DNA from: Gemmataceae bacterium
Lineage (GTDB): Bacteria; Planctomycetota; Planctomycetia; Gemmatales; Gemmataceae
Direction of reading: 5' to 3'
Assembly (NCBI GenBank): GCA_019752375.1
Contig: JAIEMG010000001.1
Coordinates: 1 to 48,394, forward strand
Length of the DNA stretch: 48,394 bases
Shown here: positions 1 to 9,056 of the stretch, piece by piece
Layout: every line of letters begins with the position of its first letter
How positions within the stretch are numbered: the stretch's first letter is position 1
Notes under the pieces: model-generated
The model's input: the letters and a program-made list of their open reading frames with translations, nothing else
The model's database searches: none
What the model was told of the DNA's origin: nothing
Translations under genes and position numbers: made by a program

Positions 1-72
1 CCCCCGCACGACGGCACGAGAAAAATCAGCGACGGAGCTTGACAAAAGCGGTCTCATAGAAGGCGGTTTTCT

Positions 73-1173
73 CTACTGCTTGCGAACTTCAAACCGCCAT
101 TGCGTTTTCCCGATTTGATCGAGCGCCTTGCCGGCCCACAGTTCCTTGACGACCGCTTCCCACGGCGCCGGATTTTTACCGTCAAGCAACACCGAATTCA
201 AGTTCACGCCGTCCGCCAGCGCCTTGGCGTCGACGATGCCGATCGGCTTGCCTTCACAGCGTACCGCGTACTTGCCTTCGGGCAGTTCGGTGACCTTGAG
301 CATGTAGCGTGACAGCGATTCCAGCGGCACGAAGTTGCGCGGCGGCAGCGTTCCCGGCGGCAACAGCGGCAGGAATTCATCGGCCCGCGTGAAACTGAGC
401 GAATCCTTCTCCGCACGCACATCGCTCATCTTGCATTTCACCGTCGCCTCCACCTTGCCTGTAGCCGAGAGCGCGACCAGGTTCTCTGCCTTCGGCGCGT
501 TGAGCCCCTGGTAGAGGAAGTAGCCCCATGCGATGTAGGCGGGATCGGTCAGGTGAATGCTGTCCTTGAGGATTGTGTATGCGGGGTCGTCCTTCTCACC
601 GCCCTGCTGCAACGCTTCGAGCGGATGGTGAATGTCCACGATCGGCCACTTCTTTTCCTTGGCGAACTCGAGCATGGTACGGGCGTAAAGTGCGCGGCGA
701 GCCGCGGGCGCCTCGCCCGACTTGCGCACGTCGGCAGCCTGTGGCGGCAGCATGACGAAGCGGATGCCCTTCACCTTGTCCACGCACTTTTCCATGTTCT
801 CCTTGAAGACGGGCAGGCCCTTGTCGCCGCCGCCGGCGTCGTTGCCGCCGTAGTTGAAGAAGACCACGGTCGGCTTGAAGTCATCGAGCCATTTGTCCAT
901 GTTCTGAAGCCCGGTGGCAAAGGTCCCGCCGCCGGTGCTGAACTTCTTGAACTCGAGCTTCACGTCGGGATGCCGTGTCCGCAGCTGAAATTCCAGCGTT
1001 TTCGGCCAGACGCCGATGTTGGTGGACGAACTGCCGATCCACGCCACGCGGTCGCCGTCCTTGAACGGAAAGGCCACGGGCGGAACATCGACTTTGTCCG
1101 CCGCAACTCCGGGACCGGTCAGAGCGCCGACTGCAATCAGCAGTGCCGCGCCGAGGCGGAAACCCCATGTCAT
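73..1173 (-). CDS. Secreted SGNH/GDSL-type hydrolase
   Basis: Predicted exported esterase or acetylhydrolase of the SGNH superfamily, 366 aa. Residues 1-25 form a signal peptide (hydrophobic LGAALLIAVGALTG). Block I is degenerate: GSSS at 47-50 stands where GDS(L) is expected, with Ser49 the likely nucleophile. Block III is GGND (109-112) and block V is DSIH (Asp204, His207), so the triad looks complete. I chose the ATG at 1173 because the signal peptide begins there; a TTG further out adds 13 charged residues in front of it. An AGGAG lies about 16 nt upstream, which is rather far. The substrate cannot be read from sequence; planctomycete relatives often act on acetylated polysaccharides (inference). 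Confidence 0.8.
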   Translation of the reverse strand: MTWGFRLGAALLIAVGALTGPGVAADKVDVPPVAFPFKDGDRVAWIGSSSTNIGVWPKTLEFQLRTRHPDVKLEFKKFSTGGGTFATGLQNMDKWLDDFKPTVVFFNYGGNDAGGGDKGLPVFKENMEKCVDKVKGIRFVMLPPQAADVRKSGEAPAARRALYARTMLEFAKEKKWPIVDIHHPLEALQQGGEKDDPAYTILKDSIHLTDPAYIAWGYFLYQGLNAPKAENLVALSATGKVEATVKCKMSDVRAEKDSLSFTRADEFLPLLPPGTLPPRNFVPLESLSRYMLKVTELPEGKYAVRCEGKPIGIVDAKALADGVNLNSVLLDGKNPAPWEAVVKELWAGKALDQIGKTQWRFEVRKQ

Positions 1174-1245
1174 CGTGCGCACTTTTGGTCTCCTGAGAGA
1201 GTAGTTGTGCAACGCTACTTGCGCTGGAAGGATCGGCGCCCGCTT

Positions 1246-1322
1246 CTGTAGCCGCAGGCTTCAGCCTGCGGCAGGGTGTCGCAGGCGCGGCCAACTCCGC
1301 AGGCTGAAGCCTGCGGCTACAG
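1246..1322. repeat. Nested inverted repeat, family A
   Basis: Two exact 26-bp inverted arms (1246-1271 and 1297-1322) are separated by 25 bp. Each arm is itself nearly palindromic around CCGCAGGCTTCAGCCTGCGG, so the element can fold as one long hairpin or two short ones. It lies in the gap between the amidohydrolase and the SGNH hydrolase, both read leftward. The architecture is REP/BIME-like. Confidence 0.85.
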
Positions 1323-1379
1323 AGGCTTCTCGCGAGTGCTTTCAATCACTGTTGAACAAGGCAATTCCTGGCGCCACGG

Positions 1380-2582
1380 TCAGCGCTTGATCCACTGCCC
1401 GCCCTTCATCACGGCGCGCACGCGCTCCAGGCACGCCGCATCGCTCAGCGGATCACCTTCCAGCACCACGAGGTCGGCCAGCTTGCCGGGCATCAGCGTA
1501 CCGCGGTCAAGGAGGCCGATCGCCTCGGCTGCGGTCGCTGTCACGGCCCGGATCGCTTCCGCGGGCGTCAGGCGCAGTTCCAGAACCGCGGTACGCAGGC
1601 CCTGGGCAAGGCTATCGATCGGCGTGAGACGCACGCCGGCGTCGCTGTGAAGGACAAAGCGGATTCCACCTTCGATCATGCGGCGTTCGCACTCGAAGCG
1701 CATGTCGAGCCGGCGAATCGGCCCCGACGTGTCGCTTGCAATCTGCGGCAAGAAGGCACGGCGCGCGGTGGCCGACATCGTCAGGCCAACGTACTGCTCC
1801 TGGTCGATGATCCGCCGCGCCAGCTCCGGATCGTACTCGTAGCGATTCTCTTCGACGCGCCAGTCGCAGTGTTCGATGGTGCGGACGCGCGCCAGGACGG
1901 CTCCCGGCAACGCGGACCGGCTCAGGACATGCGCGGCGGTGTGCTTCTTGACGCTTCGCCCCAGGTCCGCGATCAGGGCGATCGCTTGCGGACCGTACTG
2001 GGCACGCATCGGATCGGAACTGGGCGTCATGTTGCCGCCGGTAGCCATGACTTTCAGGAAGTCGGCGTCCTCGGCCAGCATGCGTTCCGCGGCCCGGCGC
2101 ACCTCGTCGTTCGTGTCCGCAATCAGGCCGAGCCAGTGGCAATGACCGGTGCGCGTGGTGATCGGCATCCCGCAACAGAGCAGGTCCGGGCCTTCGGCAT
2201 CGCCGCGGCGGATGCGATCGCGCACTTCCTGCGTGATGCGCCCCTTGCCGCCACAATCGCGCAGCGTGGTGATTCCCACATGCAGCGCGGCACGGGCATT
2301 GGCCAGGGCACGTTGGAGCAGTTGCTCGTCCGATTCGCGGCCGACCTGTTCGATGACCGCTGCGTTGGTCGCGGCGGCACTGAAGACGAGGTGAACGTGC
2401 GTGTCGATCAGGCCGGGAATGATGGTGCAGCCGGGGAACTCGAACTGGGCAGTGCCCGGCGGACGCGGGCCTTGCTCGACAGACCCGATGCTCTCGCCGT
2501 CGATGCGCAGGACCGGGCGCACGATCGTCGGCCCGCCCGTGGCGTCGAAGAGGCGGTCGGCAGTCAGAATAAGCGTGTCCAT
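1380..2582 (-). CDS. Amidohydrolase family protein (imidazolonepropionase-like)
   Basis: Metal-dependent amidohydrolase with a TIM barrel, 400 aa, near the usual length for this group. The N-terminal composite domain leads into GLIDTHVHLVF, where His62 and His64 form the HxH metal site. Further ligands fit the family: Lys178 (LKVMATGG), His219, His239 (TIEHCDW) and Asp315 (LHSDAGVR). The C-terminus has the typical PGKLADLVVLEGDPL strand. There is no signal peptide, so it is cytoplasmic. The ATG at 2582 is preceded by GAGG, part of which lies inside a small hairpin (2589-2617). Related enzymes hydrolyse cyclic amides, dipeptides or organophosphates; the substrate here is not predictable. Confidence 0.85.
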   Translation of the reverse strand: MDTLILTADRLFDATGGPTIVRPVLRIDGESIGSVEQGPRPPGTAQFEFPGCTIIPGLIDTHVHLVFSAAATNAAVIEQVGRESDEQLLQRALANARAALHVGITTLRDCGGKGRITQEVRDRIRRGDAEGPDLLCCGMPITTRTGHCHWLGLIADTNDEVRRAAERMLAEDADFLKVMATGGNMTPSSDPMRAQYGPQAIALIADLGRSVKKHTAAHVLSRSALPGAVLARVRTIEHCDWRVEENRYEYDPELARRIIDQEQYVGLTMSATARRAFLPQIASDTSGPIRRLDMRFECERRMIEGGIRFVLHSDAGVRLTPIDSLAQGLRTAVLELRLTPAEAIRAVTATAAEAIGLLDRGTLMPGKLADLVVLEGDPLSDAACLERVRAVMKGGQWIKR

Positions 2583-2588
2583 GTTGTC

Positions 2589-2617
2589 CTCGTGACCGGC
2601 CAGAACCGGGTCACGAG
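2589..2617. repeat. Short inverted repeat over the amidohydrolase leader
   Basis: CTCGTGACC (2589-2597) pairs with GGTCACGAG (2609-2617) around an 11-nt loop. The GTGACC/GGTCAC core resembles the repeat at 18383-18533. The left arm overlaps the GAGG ribosome-binding site of the leftward amidohydrolase gene. Confidence 0.6.
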
Positions 2618-2772
2618 CGTTGGGAAACTGGGAATGCCGGCTCGGACGCCATCGTAAACCGGGTCACGGACGGCGGCAAGCAGGGCGGCACATGAATCTT
2701 CCCCCGCTCCTTTCGCGATTCGCACGCGCCGGCTACAATCTTTCTCACTTCTCCAGTGATTGCGAGGCTGCC

Positions 2773-3690
2773 ATGCCGTACCAGGTGCCGACCGTGCAGA
2801 TTGTGCCGCAAACGGACGACCAGATGTCGTTCCAGGTGGACGGCAATGAGCGCCTGCGCTGGCATGCGGCGCCGCGCGATCCGCGGCCTTGTTTCTTCCC
2901 CCTGATCGGGCCGTCCGGCCGATCGGTCACGCGTATGGGCCATCCCGCGGCACCGGACCATGGACATCATCGTTCGCTCTGGTGGGGCCATCACAGCATC
3001 GGCGGGGTCAATTTCTGGGAAGAACGCGGCGGCGCCCAACAGATCCGCCAGGACGGCTGGGTCCACTACCAGGATGGCTCCGAAGAAGCCGGCATCGTCG
3101 TCAAGCTCGGCTGGTACGACACCCATAAGTCCCGGCTGATGGAACAGGAGCTGATCGCCGTCTACCGGCCGCTCAAGGACCAGGAAGGCTGGCTGGAGCT
3201 GCAGACGACGTTCACATCCCCCATCGATCAACTCCCGATCGCCAAGACAAACTTCGGCTTCCTCGGCCTGCGCGTGGCGGCCAGCATGAGCGCCCAGTAC
3301 GGCGACGGCAAGCTCACCAGCAGTGAAGGCGTCACGGGCGAGAAGGACAACTTTGCAAAGACCGCGACGTGGATGGACTACAGCGGCCCGATCGCCGGCG
3401 CGAAGTGGGAAGGCGTGACGTGGTTCGACCATCCGACCAATCCGCGTTATCCCACCGCCTGGCACGTGCGCGACGACGGCTGGATGTCCCCCGCGTTTTG
3501 CCTGCGCGACGCCTACACGCTGGAAAAAGGCAAGCCGCTGCGGCTGCGCTACGGCTTCCACGTCCACGCCGGTGCGGTGGACGCGAGGAAGGCCGAAGCG
3601 CGGAAGCAAGCATTCGCGGACGCGCCGGCCTGGGAAGTCGCCAAGGCGGAACGGCCGTGGCGCGTTTTGCTGCGGCGCGCGGCCCGTTGA
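2773..3690 (+). CDS. DUF6807 (PmoA-like) family protein
   Basis: A 305-aa protein resembling the DUF6807 family, annotated in many planctomycetes as PmoA family because of a weak domain similarity; it is not a real methane monooxygenase subunit. Visible family features are the His-rich stretch PDHGHHRSLWWGHH near residue 60 and the following FWEE. There is no signal peptide. The ATG at 2773 has GAGG 6-9 nt upstream; the frame is open further upstream but without family similarity. It begins a plus-strand operon with two POT transporters and a DUF4432 protein (53 bp to the next gene), which suggests a catabolic role tied to imported sugars or peptides (inference). The biochemical function is unknown. 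Confidence 0.75.
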   Translation: MPYQVPTVQIVPQTDDQMSFQVDGNERLRWHAAPRDPRPCFFPLIGPSGRSVTRMGHPAAPDHGHHRSLWWGHHSIGGVNFWEERGGAQQIRQDGWVHYQDGSEEAGIVVKLGWYDTHKSRLMEQELIAVYRPLKDQEGWLELQTTFTSPIDQLPIAKTNFGFLGLRVAASMSAQYGDGKLTSSEGVTGEKDNFAKTATWMDYSGPIAGAKWEGVTWFDHPTNPRYPTAWHVRDDGWMSPAFCLRDAYTLEKGKPLRLRYGFHVHAGAVDARKAEARKQAFADAPAWEVAKAERPWRVLLRRAAR

Positions 3691-3743
3691 CCATTCCTCT
3701 CCAGGACCATTTCCCTTCGATCGCCTTTACCGAGGAACCTGCG

Positions 3744-5588
3744 ATGGGCGAGCCGGCCGAACGAGACGACGCGATCACGCCGACCATTCCCGCCAACTCC
3801 ACGCCCGCGGAAGTCGCGCCGTCGAGCGCCCTGAATGGCGAAGTGGCCAACTCGAAGGACGGCTACCGCACGGCGCCCGACCAGGAGACGACCGGATGGC
3901 CGCCAGGGGTGCCGTACATCATCGGCAACGAGGCGTGCGAACGCTTCAGCTACTACGGCATGAACGCCATCCTGGCCACGCACCTGGCGTCGCTGTACGT
4001 CGCGCATCACGCGATGGCCGAGAAGTCCGCCCAGGACGCGGCGACGGCAGCGGTCCATTTCTTCAAGGCCGGCGTCTATGCCTTGCCGATGATCGGCGCC
4101 ATCCTTGCCGAACGGCTGATGGGCAAGTACCGCACCATTTTCTACGTGTCGGTGATCTACTGCCTGGGTCATGCGGTGCTGTCGATGGGCGAGAGCTATC
4201 TCGAAGGCATGTTCCTGGGCCTGGCGCTGATTGCCGTGGGCTCGGGCGGCATCAAGCCGTGCGTATCGGCCAACGTCGGCGACCAATTCGGCAAGGGCAA
4301 CTGGTTCCGCATCCGCACGGTGTACCAGATCTTTTATTTCAGCATCAACTTCGGCTCCTTCTTTGCCACGCTGCTGATTCCACAGGTGCAGAACCATTCG
4401 GGCCGCATCCTCATCGATTGGTTTCCCGCACTGGGAGACCGGTTCACCGCTCATGCCCTGGGAACGAGCATCGCGTTTGGCATCCCTGGCGTGTTGATGT
4501 TCATCGCGACGGTCATCTTCTGGATGGGCCGGCGCAAGTTCGTCCACGTGCCGCCGAAGCCGGGTGGAACGCTGGGCATGCTCGACGCAATGAGTTCGAT
4601 CCTGTTGTTCATGACCATCGGGCATCTGTTCATCACGCCGGCACTGATCAAGTCGGCCAACGTCTCGCCGGATTTCAAGTGGCCGATCTTGCTCGCTGTC
4701 TCGGCCATCTTCTTTGCCGCGGGGCTCTGGCTCTTCGGACTTCGCCAGAAGTCACAGCAAGACGACGGGTTCCTGGCCATCGTCTTCTACGCCTGGAAGC
4801 ACCGCGGCTTGCCGAGCAAGAACGCCGAGAGCGGCGAGGCGCAATCCTGGCTCGAACGCAGCACATTCTGGGGCCCTGCCGTGGATCGCTTCGGGCTCAA
4901 GGCCGCTGAAGGCCCGGTGGCGGTGCTCAAGATCGTGTCGGTGTTCTTCCTCATCAGCGTCTTCTGGGCGCTGTTCGATCAGCACAGCTCGTCGTGGATC
5001 TTCCAGGCCGGGCAGATGGACCTGCGGCTGTGGGGCGATGCCGAATCGTTCATGGGCATCAACAACATGACCCTGGACAAGAACCAGGTGCCGGCCCTGA
5101 ACCCGCTCATGGTCATGGGACTGATCCCGCTGATGAACTTCCTCTATCGCCGCTGCGACCGCATGGGCGTTCAGACTACGCCGCTCAGGCGCATCACGGT
5201 CGGCATGCTGATCGCGGCCGTGTCGTTCGTGGTCGTCGCTCTCCTGCAAATCCAGATCGAACACCACCAGGCGGCGGGGCTGCCGAAGGTCTGGTTCGTC
5301 TGGCAGATCATCCCGTACCTGCTGATCACCGTGGCAGAGGTCATGGTGTCGATCACCGGCCTGGAGTTCGCCTACACGCAGGCGCCGGCGAAGATGAAAT
5401 CGATCGTCATGGGCTTCTGGCTGCTGACGGTGGCGCTGGGCAACGTGCTGGTCGCGTTCCTGGCCGGCTTCGAGAAGCTGCCGCGCGTGGACTTCTTCTG
5501 GGCGTTCGCCGGCTTGTCGCTGGCGGCGGGCGTGCTGTTCGGCATTCGCGGCTATTTCTATGTCCAGAAGGACTATACGCAGGAGTGA
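3744..5588 (+). CDS. POT/PTR2-family proton-coupled transporter, copy 1
   Basis: Inner-membrane major-facilitator transporter of the proton-dependent oligopeptide (POT) family, 614 aa with at least 12 hydrophobic segments. The family signature ExxERFSYYG is intact at residues 63-72 in TM1, supplying the proton-coupling Glu and Arg. About 55 polar residues precede TM1, longer than in typical bacterial POTs. The ATG at 3744 follows GAGGAACCTGCG. The stop is separated by only 2 nt from the start of a second POT gene, so the pair is almost certainly co-translated. Substrate is probably di/tripeptides, but some POT members carry other solutes and the DUF4432 neighbour leaves that open. Confidence 0.88.
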   Translation: MGEPAERDDAITPTIPANSTPAEVAPSSALNGEVANSKDGYRTAPDQETTGWPPGVPYIIGNEACERFSYYGMNAILATHLASLYVAHHAMAEKSAQDAATAAVHFFKAGVYALPMIGAILAERLMGKYRTIFYVSVIYCLGHAVLSMGESYLEGMFLGLALIAVGSGGIKPCVSANVGDQFGKGNWFRIRTVYQIFYFSINFGSFFATLLIPQVQNHSGRILIDWFPALGDRFTAHALGTSIAFGIPGVLMFIATVIFWMGRRKFVHVPPKPGGTLGMLDAMSSILLFMTIGHLFITPALIKSANVSPDFKWPILLAVSAIFFAAGLWLFGLRQKSQQDDGFLAIVFYAWKHRGLPSKNAESGEAQSWLERSTFWGPAVDRFGLKAAEGPVAVLKIVSVFFLISVFWALFDQHSSSWIFQAGQMDLRLWGDAESFMGINNMTLDKNQVPALNPLMVMGLIPLMNFLYRRCDRMGVQTTPLRRITVGMLIAAVSFVVVALLQIQIEHHQAAGLPKVWFVWQIIPYLLITVAEVMVSITGLEFAYTQAPAKMKSIVMGFWLLTVALGNVLVAFLAGFEKLPRVDFFWAFAGLSLAAGVLFGIRGYFYVQKDYTQE

Positions 5589-5590
5589 CC

Positions 5591-7378
5591 ATGGGCCGCG
5601 AACGGCATCCCGCCGGGCTATACGTCCTGTTTTTCACCGAGATGTGGGAGCGGTTCAGCTTCTACCTCATGCTCGGCATCCTGCCGCTGTACCTGTCCGA
5701 TTCGCAAAAAGGCGGCATGGGCTGGACGGACGAAGAGGCGGCCGTGGTGGTCGGCAGCTACATCGCGATGGTCTACTTCACGCCGTTCATTGGCGGCTTG
5801 CTTGCCGATCGGCTGCTGGGGTGTCGCAAGACGATCCTCATCGGCGGCGTACTGATGATGATCGGCCACCTGGTGCTGGCCTGGCCAACGGTGACGGGGC
5901 TGTACCTGGGCCTGGGCTTCCTCATCCTGGGCAACGGCGCTTTCAAGCCCAACATCTCGACGTTGCTCGGCAACCTGTATCCACCGGGCAGCACGCTGAA
6001 GGATGCCGGTTACAACATCTTCTACATGGGCATCAACATCGGTGCATTCATCTGTAACTTTGTCGCCGCGATCGTGCGCAACTACGTGGACGAGCACCCG
6101 ATCCACCTCGGGCCGGACTGGACGATCAACGGCTGGCACGCGGCCTTCGCCACCGCCGCCCTCGGCATGCTGGTGGGCTTGATCACGTTTGCCGTCAATT
6201 ACCGCCGTTTCGCGCACGTCGATCCGAATCCCGGCGACTCGGCGGAGCCGCGCGAAAGCCTCACGCCGCTGTGGTTGCAGTGCCTGTTGCCTGCCGCGGT
6301 CATGGCAGCGCTCGGCTGGGTCCTCACCGACCCGAGTTTCATCGGCACCATGTACAAGCCGCCGTTCAAGCCGCCCACGGCTGCATTCCTCGGCGCCTGC
6401 ATCCCGGTCATCATCTTCTACCTGAATATCTGGCGCAAAGTTCCTGATGCGGGAGACCGCGGCCGCGTGGCCGCGTTGCTGGTCATCTTCGCCGTCGTGA
6501 TCGTGTTCTGGATGACGTTTCATCTGAACAGCACCGCGCTGAACGTCTGGACGCGCGATGACACCAACCGCGAGACGAACGCGGCCGTGCGCGTCATCAC
6601 CGAGCACTTCGACGAGTTCGCCGAGAACGCGCCTCCGGACTACTTCAAGAACGCTGGACCGGACGTAGCCCGACCCGATCGAAACACGTTCGAAGTGGTC
6701 AGCCCAGAGCGTTACAAGGAGCTGGAAAAGGCCCATGAACTGCGCGTCGCCGATGGACAGAAAGTCTACGTGACGCAGAAGATGTTCGACGCGATCTACG
6801 CCAACGCGACGCCGGCAACACCGATCCTGGAGCCCGGCAAGCATCTGAAACTGGTCAACACGGAGCTATTCCAGTCGATCAATGCGGCGTACGTGATCCT
6901 GTTCACGCCGCTGGTCGTCGGCTTCTGGCACTTCCTGCGCGGCCGAGGCATGGAGCCCAGCACGCCGGCCAAGCTGGGACTGGGACTTCTGCTCACGGGC
7001 GGCGGGCCGCTGTTCATGCTGGGGGCGACCATCGTTTCCAATGACGGCAGCGTCAAGGCGGGGGCTTCCTGGCTGTTCGCCACTTATGCGATGGTCACCT
7101 TTGGCGAGCTGTGCCTGTCGCCGATGGGCCTGTCGCTGGTCAACAAGATGGCGCCGGCCCACATCCGTGCGTTCATGATGGGCGGCTGGTTCCTGTCCAC
7201 GTCGTTCGGCAACAAGCTGTCCGGCATCTTCGGCGAGGTGTACACGAAGTGGAACCACGTCACCTTCTGGATCGTGCTGATCGCCTGTGAAGTGCTGTTC
7301 GCCGGCATCATCTTCGCCCTGCTGCCCTGGCTGAATCGCCAGATGGCGACCAAGAAGGAAGAAGCTGAAGCCATTTGA
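5591..7378 (+). CDS. POT/PTR2-family proton-coupled transporter, copy 2
   Basis: Second POT transporter in tandem, 595 aa. The TM1 signature is present in variant form, ExxERFSFY at residues 17-25. Unlike its neighbour it has no polar N-terminal extension but carries a roughly 110-residue polar insertion in its C-terminal half (DNA about 6540-6880) between transmembrane segments. The insertion contains charged text such as VVSPERYKELEKAHE and would project from the membrane. Start ATG 5591 comes 2 nt after the preceding stop, with AGGAG inside the end of the upstream gene. The next gene starts 8 bp downstream. A paired or heteromeric function with copy 1 is possible but unproven. Confidence 0.88.
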   Translation: MGRERHPAGLYVLFFTEMWERFSFYLMLGILPLYLSDSQKGGMGWTDEEAAVVVGSYIAMVYFTPFIGGLLADRLLGCRKTILIGGVLMMIGHLVLAWPTVTGLYLGLGFLILGNGAFKPNISTLLGNLYPPGSTLKDAGYNIFYMGINIGAFICNFVAAIVRNYVDEHPIHLGPDWTINGWHAAFATAALGMLVGLITFAVNYRRFAHVDPNPGDSAEPRESLTPLWLQCLLPAAVMAALGWVLTDPSFIGTMYKPPFKPPTAAFLGACIPVIIFYLNIWRKVPDAGDRGRVAALLVIFAVVIVFWMTFHLNSTALNVWTRDDTNRETNAAVRVITEHFDEFAENAPPDYFKNAGPDVARPDRNTFEVVSPERYKELEKAHELRVADGQKVYVTQKMFDAIYANATPATPILEPGKHLKLVNTELFQSINAAYVILFTPLVVGFWHFLRGRGMEPSTPAKLGLGLLLTGGGPLFMLGATIVSNDGSVKAGASWLFATYAMVTFGELCLSPMGLSLVNKMAPAHIRAFMMGGWFLSTSFGNKLSGIFGEVYTKWNHVTFWIVLIACEVLFAGIIFALLPWLNRQMATKKEEAEAI

Positions 7379-7385
7379 GGTCTCC

Positions 7386-8555
7386 ATGACACGCTTCAAG
7401 TCCTGGACGCTGACGGACGTCCTCAATGACGTCTGGCTCGACAGCTTCTCGATCGCCAACGACGGCGTGCGCCTGGCGACGCCGCACGACTGGTCGATCC
7501 GCAAGCGCACCCTGCGCGGCGCCCTGCGCGATGGCATCGACCTGCTCGAGGTCCACAACGGCGCCCTGTCGTTCTCCGTGCTGCCCACGCGTGGCATGGG
7601 CATCTGGCGCGGCGAATATCGCGGCCACTTCCTCGGCTGGCGCGCTCCCGTCATCGGTCCGGTGCATCCGAAGTTCGTCGCCCAGGGCGAACGCAACGGC
7701 CTCGGCTGGCTCACCGGCTTCGACGAGCTGCTCTGCCGCTGCGGTCTCTCCTCCAACGGCCCGCCCGGCATGGACGGCACCACGCCGTTGACGTTGCATG
7801 GCCCCATCGCCAACCGCCCGGCGCACTACGTCGAAGTCCGCGTCAACCTCGACCCGCCGCACGAGCTGAGCGTGATCGGCCACGTGGAGGAGAGCGGCCT
7901 GTTCCTGCCGCACCTGCACCTGACTTCCACCGTGACGACCGTGCCCGGCTCGAACCGACTGGTGATTCACGACGTGGTCGAGAACCGCGCCGCATCGCCC
8001 GCGGAGATGCAGCTCCTCTATCACTGCAACATCGGCCCGCCATTCCTCGAAGCCGGCAGCCGCATCGTCGCGCCCTTTCGCGAGCTGGCGCCTCTGACGA
8101 AGCGCGCTGCCGAAAGCATCGACACGTTCGAGACCTATGCCGCACCCCAGGCCGGCTTCGCGGAGCAAGTGTACGCTTTCGACATGGTCGGCGATGCCGC
8201 CGGGAAGACTCTGGCGCTGCTTTACAACTCCACCGGCGAGCGCGGCGTCGCACTTCGCTGGAACCGCAACGAGCTGCCCTGCTTCACGGTCTGGAAGAAC
8301 ACCGGCGCCGTGGAAGACGGCTACGTGACCGGCATCGAGCCCGCGACGAACTGTCCCAACTTCAAGACTTTCGAACGCCAGCAAGGCCGAGTAAAGACGC
8401 TTCCGCCCAGCGGACAGTGGGAGTGCAAGTGGAGCGTGGAAGTCTTCGACACGAAAAACGGCGTCGATCATGTACTGGCGGAGGTGGCGACGTTGCAGGC
8501 GCATGCGCCGAAGACGATTCATCGAACGCCGCAGGCGAAGTATTCCGTAGGGTGA
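7386..8555 (+). CDS. DUF4432 family protein (aldose 1-epimerase-like)
   Basis: A 389-aa cytoplasmic protein matching the DUF4432 family, a galactose-mutarotase-like beta-sandwich group. Typical segments are VLPTRGMGIWRGEYRG near residues 64-79, LHGPIANRPAHYVEV near 138-152 and the C-terminal GIEPATNCPNF. It is the last gene of the operon that starts at 2773, 8 bp after the second POT gene with GAGG at the junction. Family membership suggests binding or epimerisation of a hexose; no catalytic assignment is made from sequence alone. Confidence 0.85.
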   Translation: MTRFKSWTLTDVLNDVWLDSFSIANDGVRLATPHDWSIRKRTLRGALRDGIDLLEVHNGALSFSVLPTRGMGIWRGEYRGHFLGWRAPVIGPVHPKFVAQGERNGLGWLTGFDELLCRCGLSSNGPPGMDGTTPLTLHGPIANRPAHYVEVRVNLDPPHELSVIGHVEESGLFLPHLHLTSTVTTVPGSNRLVIHDVVENRAASPAEMQLLYHCNIGPPFLEAGSRIVAPFRELAPLTKRAAESIDTFETYAAPQAGFAEQVYAFDMVGDAAGKTLALLYNSTGERGVALRWNRNELPCFTVWKNTGAVEDGYVTGIEPATNCPNFKTFERQQGRVKTLPPSGQWECKWSVEVFDTKNGVDHVLAEVATLQAHAPKTIHRTPQAKYSVG

Positions 8556-8636
8556 GACTGGACTCTTTTCGCGGAATCTGTTGCAGTGGTGATGGAGTGG
8601 ATGCGATGCCTATGGCAAATCGACTGAGGTTGGCCC

Positions 8637-9056
8637 GTGCCCGCGAGGAACATCTATCACGACACCGTTGTCCGCGCACTGATCGCTGATGGCTGGACGA
8701 TCACGCACGACCCGCTGACCGTGAGCTACGGTGGCAAAGATCTGTTTGTCGATCTTGGCGCCGAGCGACGCGCGATTGCCGCGGAGAAGTCCGGCCAGCG
8801 GATCGCCGTCGAAATCCAGAGCTTTCTCAGCCCCTCGATTGTACGCGACTTGCAAGAGGCGGTGGGGCAGTTTGAAGTCTACCGCACGCTCCTCTCGGAA
8901 ACGGAGCCCGGTCGGCTGCTCTACATGGCAGTGCCTCGTCGCGTCCAACAGGCATTACTTGTTGAGGCTTTTGGGAATCTCATCATTACGCGCCTGCAAC
9001 TTCGCTTGCTGGTGTTCGACGAACAGGAGGCGAAGATCATCCAATGGACAAGCTAG
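8637..9056 (+). CDS. xisH: XisH family protein (element excision factor, endonuclease-like fold)
   Basis: 139-aa homologue of XisH, first known as a controlling factor for fdxN-element excision in heterocystous cyanobacteria. XisH proteins have a restriction-endonuclease-like fold. Here the candidate active-site strand reads FVDLGAER (Asp39) then IAVEIQSF (Glu59, Gln61), so the usual ExK Lys is Gln. The start is GTG at 8637, with GAGG about 10 nt upstream and the family N-terminus MPARNIYHDTV. It overlaps xisI by 13 bp, the standard arrangement. No site-specific recombinase is visible nearby, so a role in DNA excision here is doubtful. Confidence 0.92.
   Translation: MPARNIYHDTVVRALIADGWTITHDPLTVSYGGKDLFVDLGAERRAIAAEKSGQRIAVEIQSFLSPSIVRDLQEAVGQFEVYRTLLSETEPGRLLYMAVPRRVQQALLVEAFGNLIITRLQLRLLVFDEQEAKIIQWTS

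Noticed and set aside
1..72. Partial gene at the left edge
   Set aside because: No frame continues from the edge with recognisable similarity; only spacer DNA is visible.
2773..3690. A methane monooxygenase (PmoA) subunit
   Set aside because: The name PmoA is a database legacy for this family; the protein is soluble and lacks the membrane helices and neighbours of a particulate methane monooxygenase.
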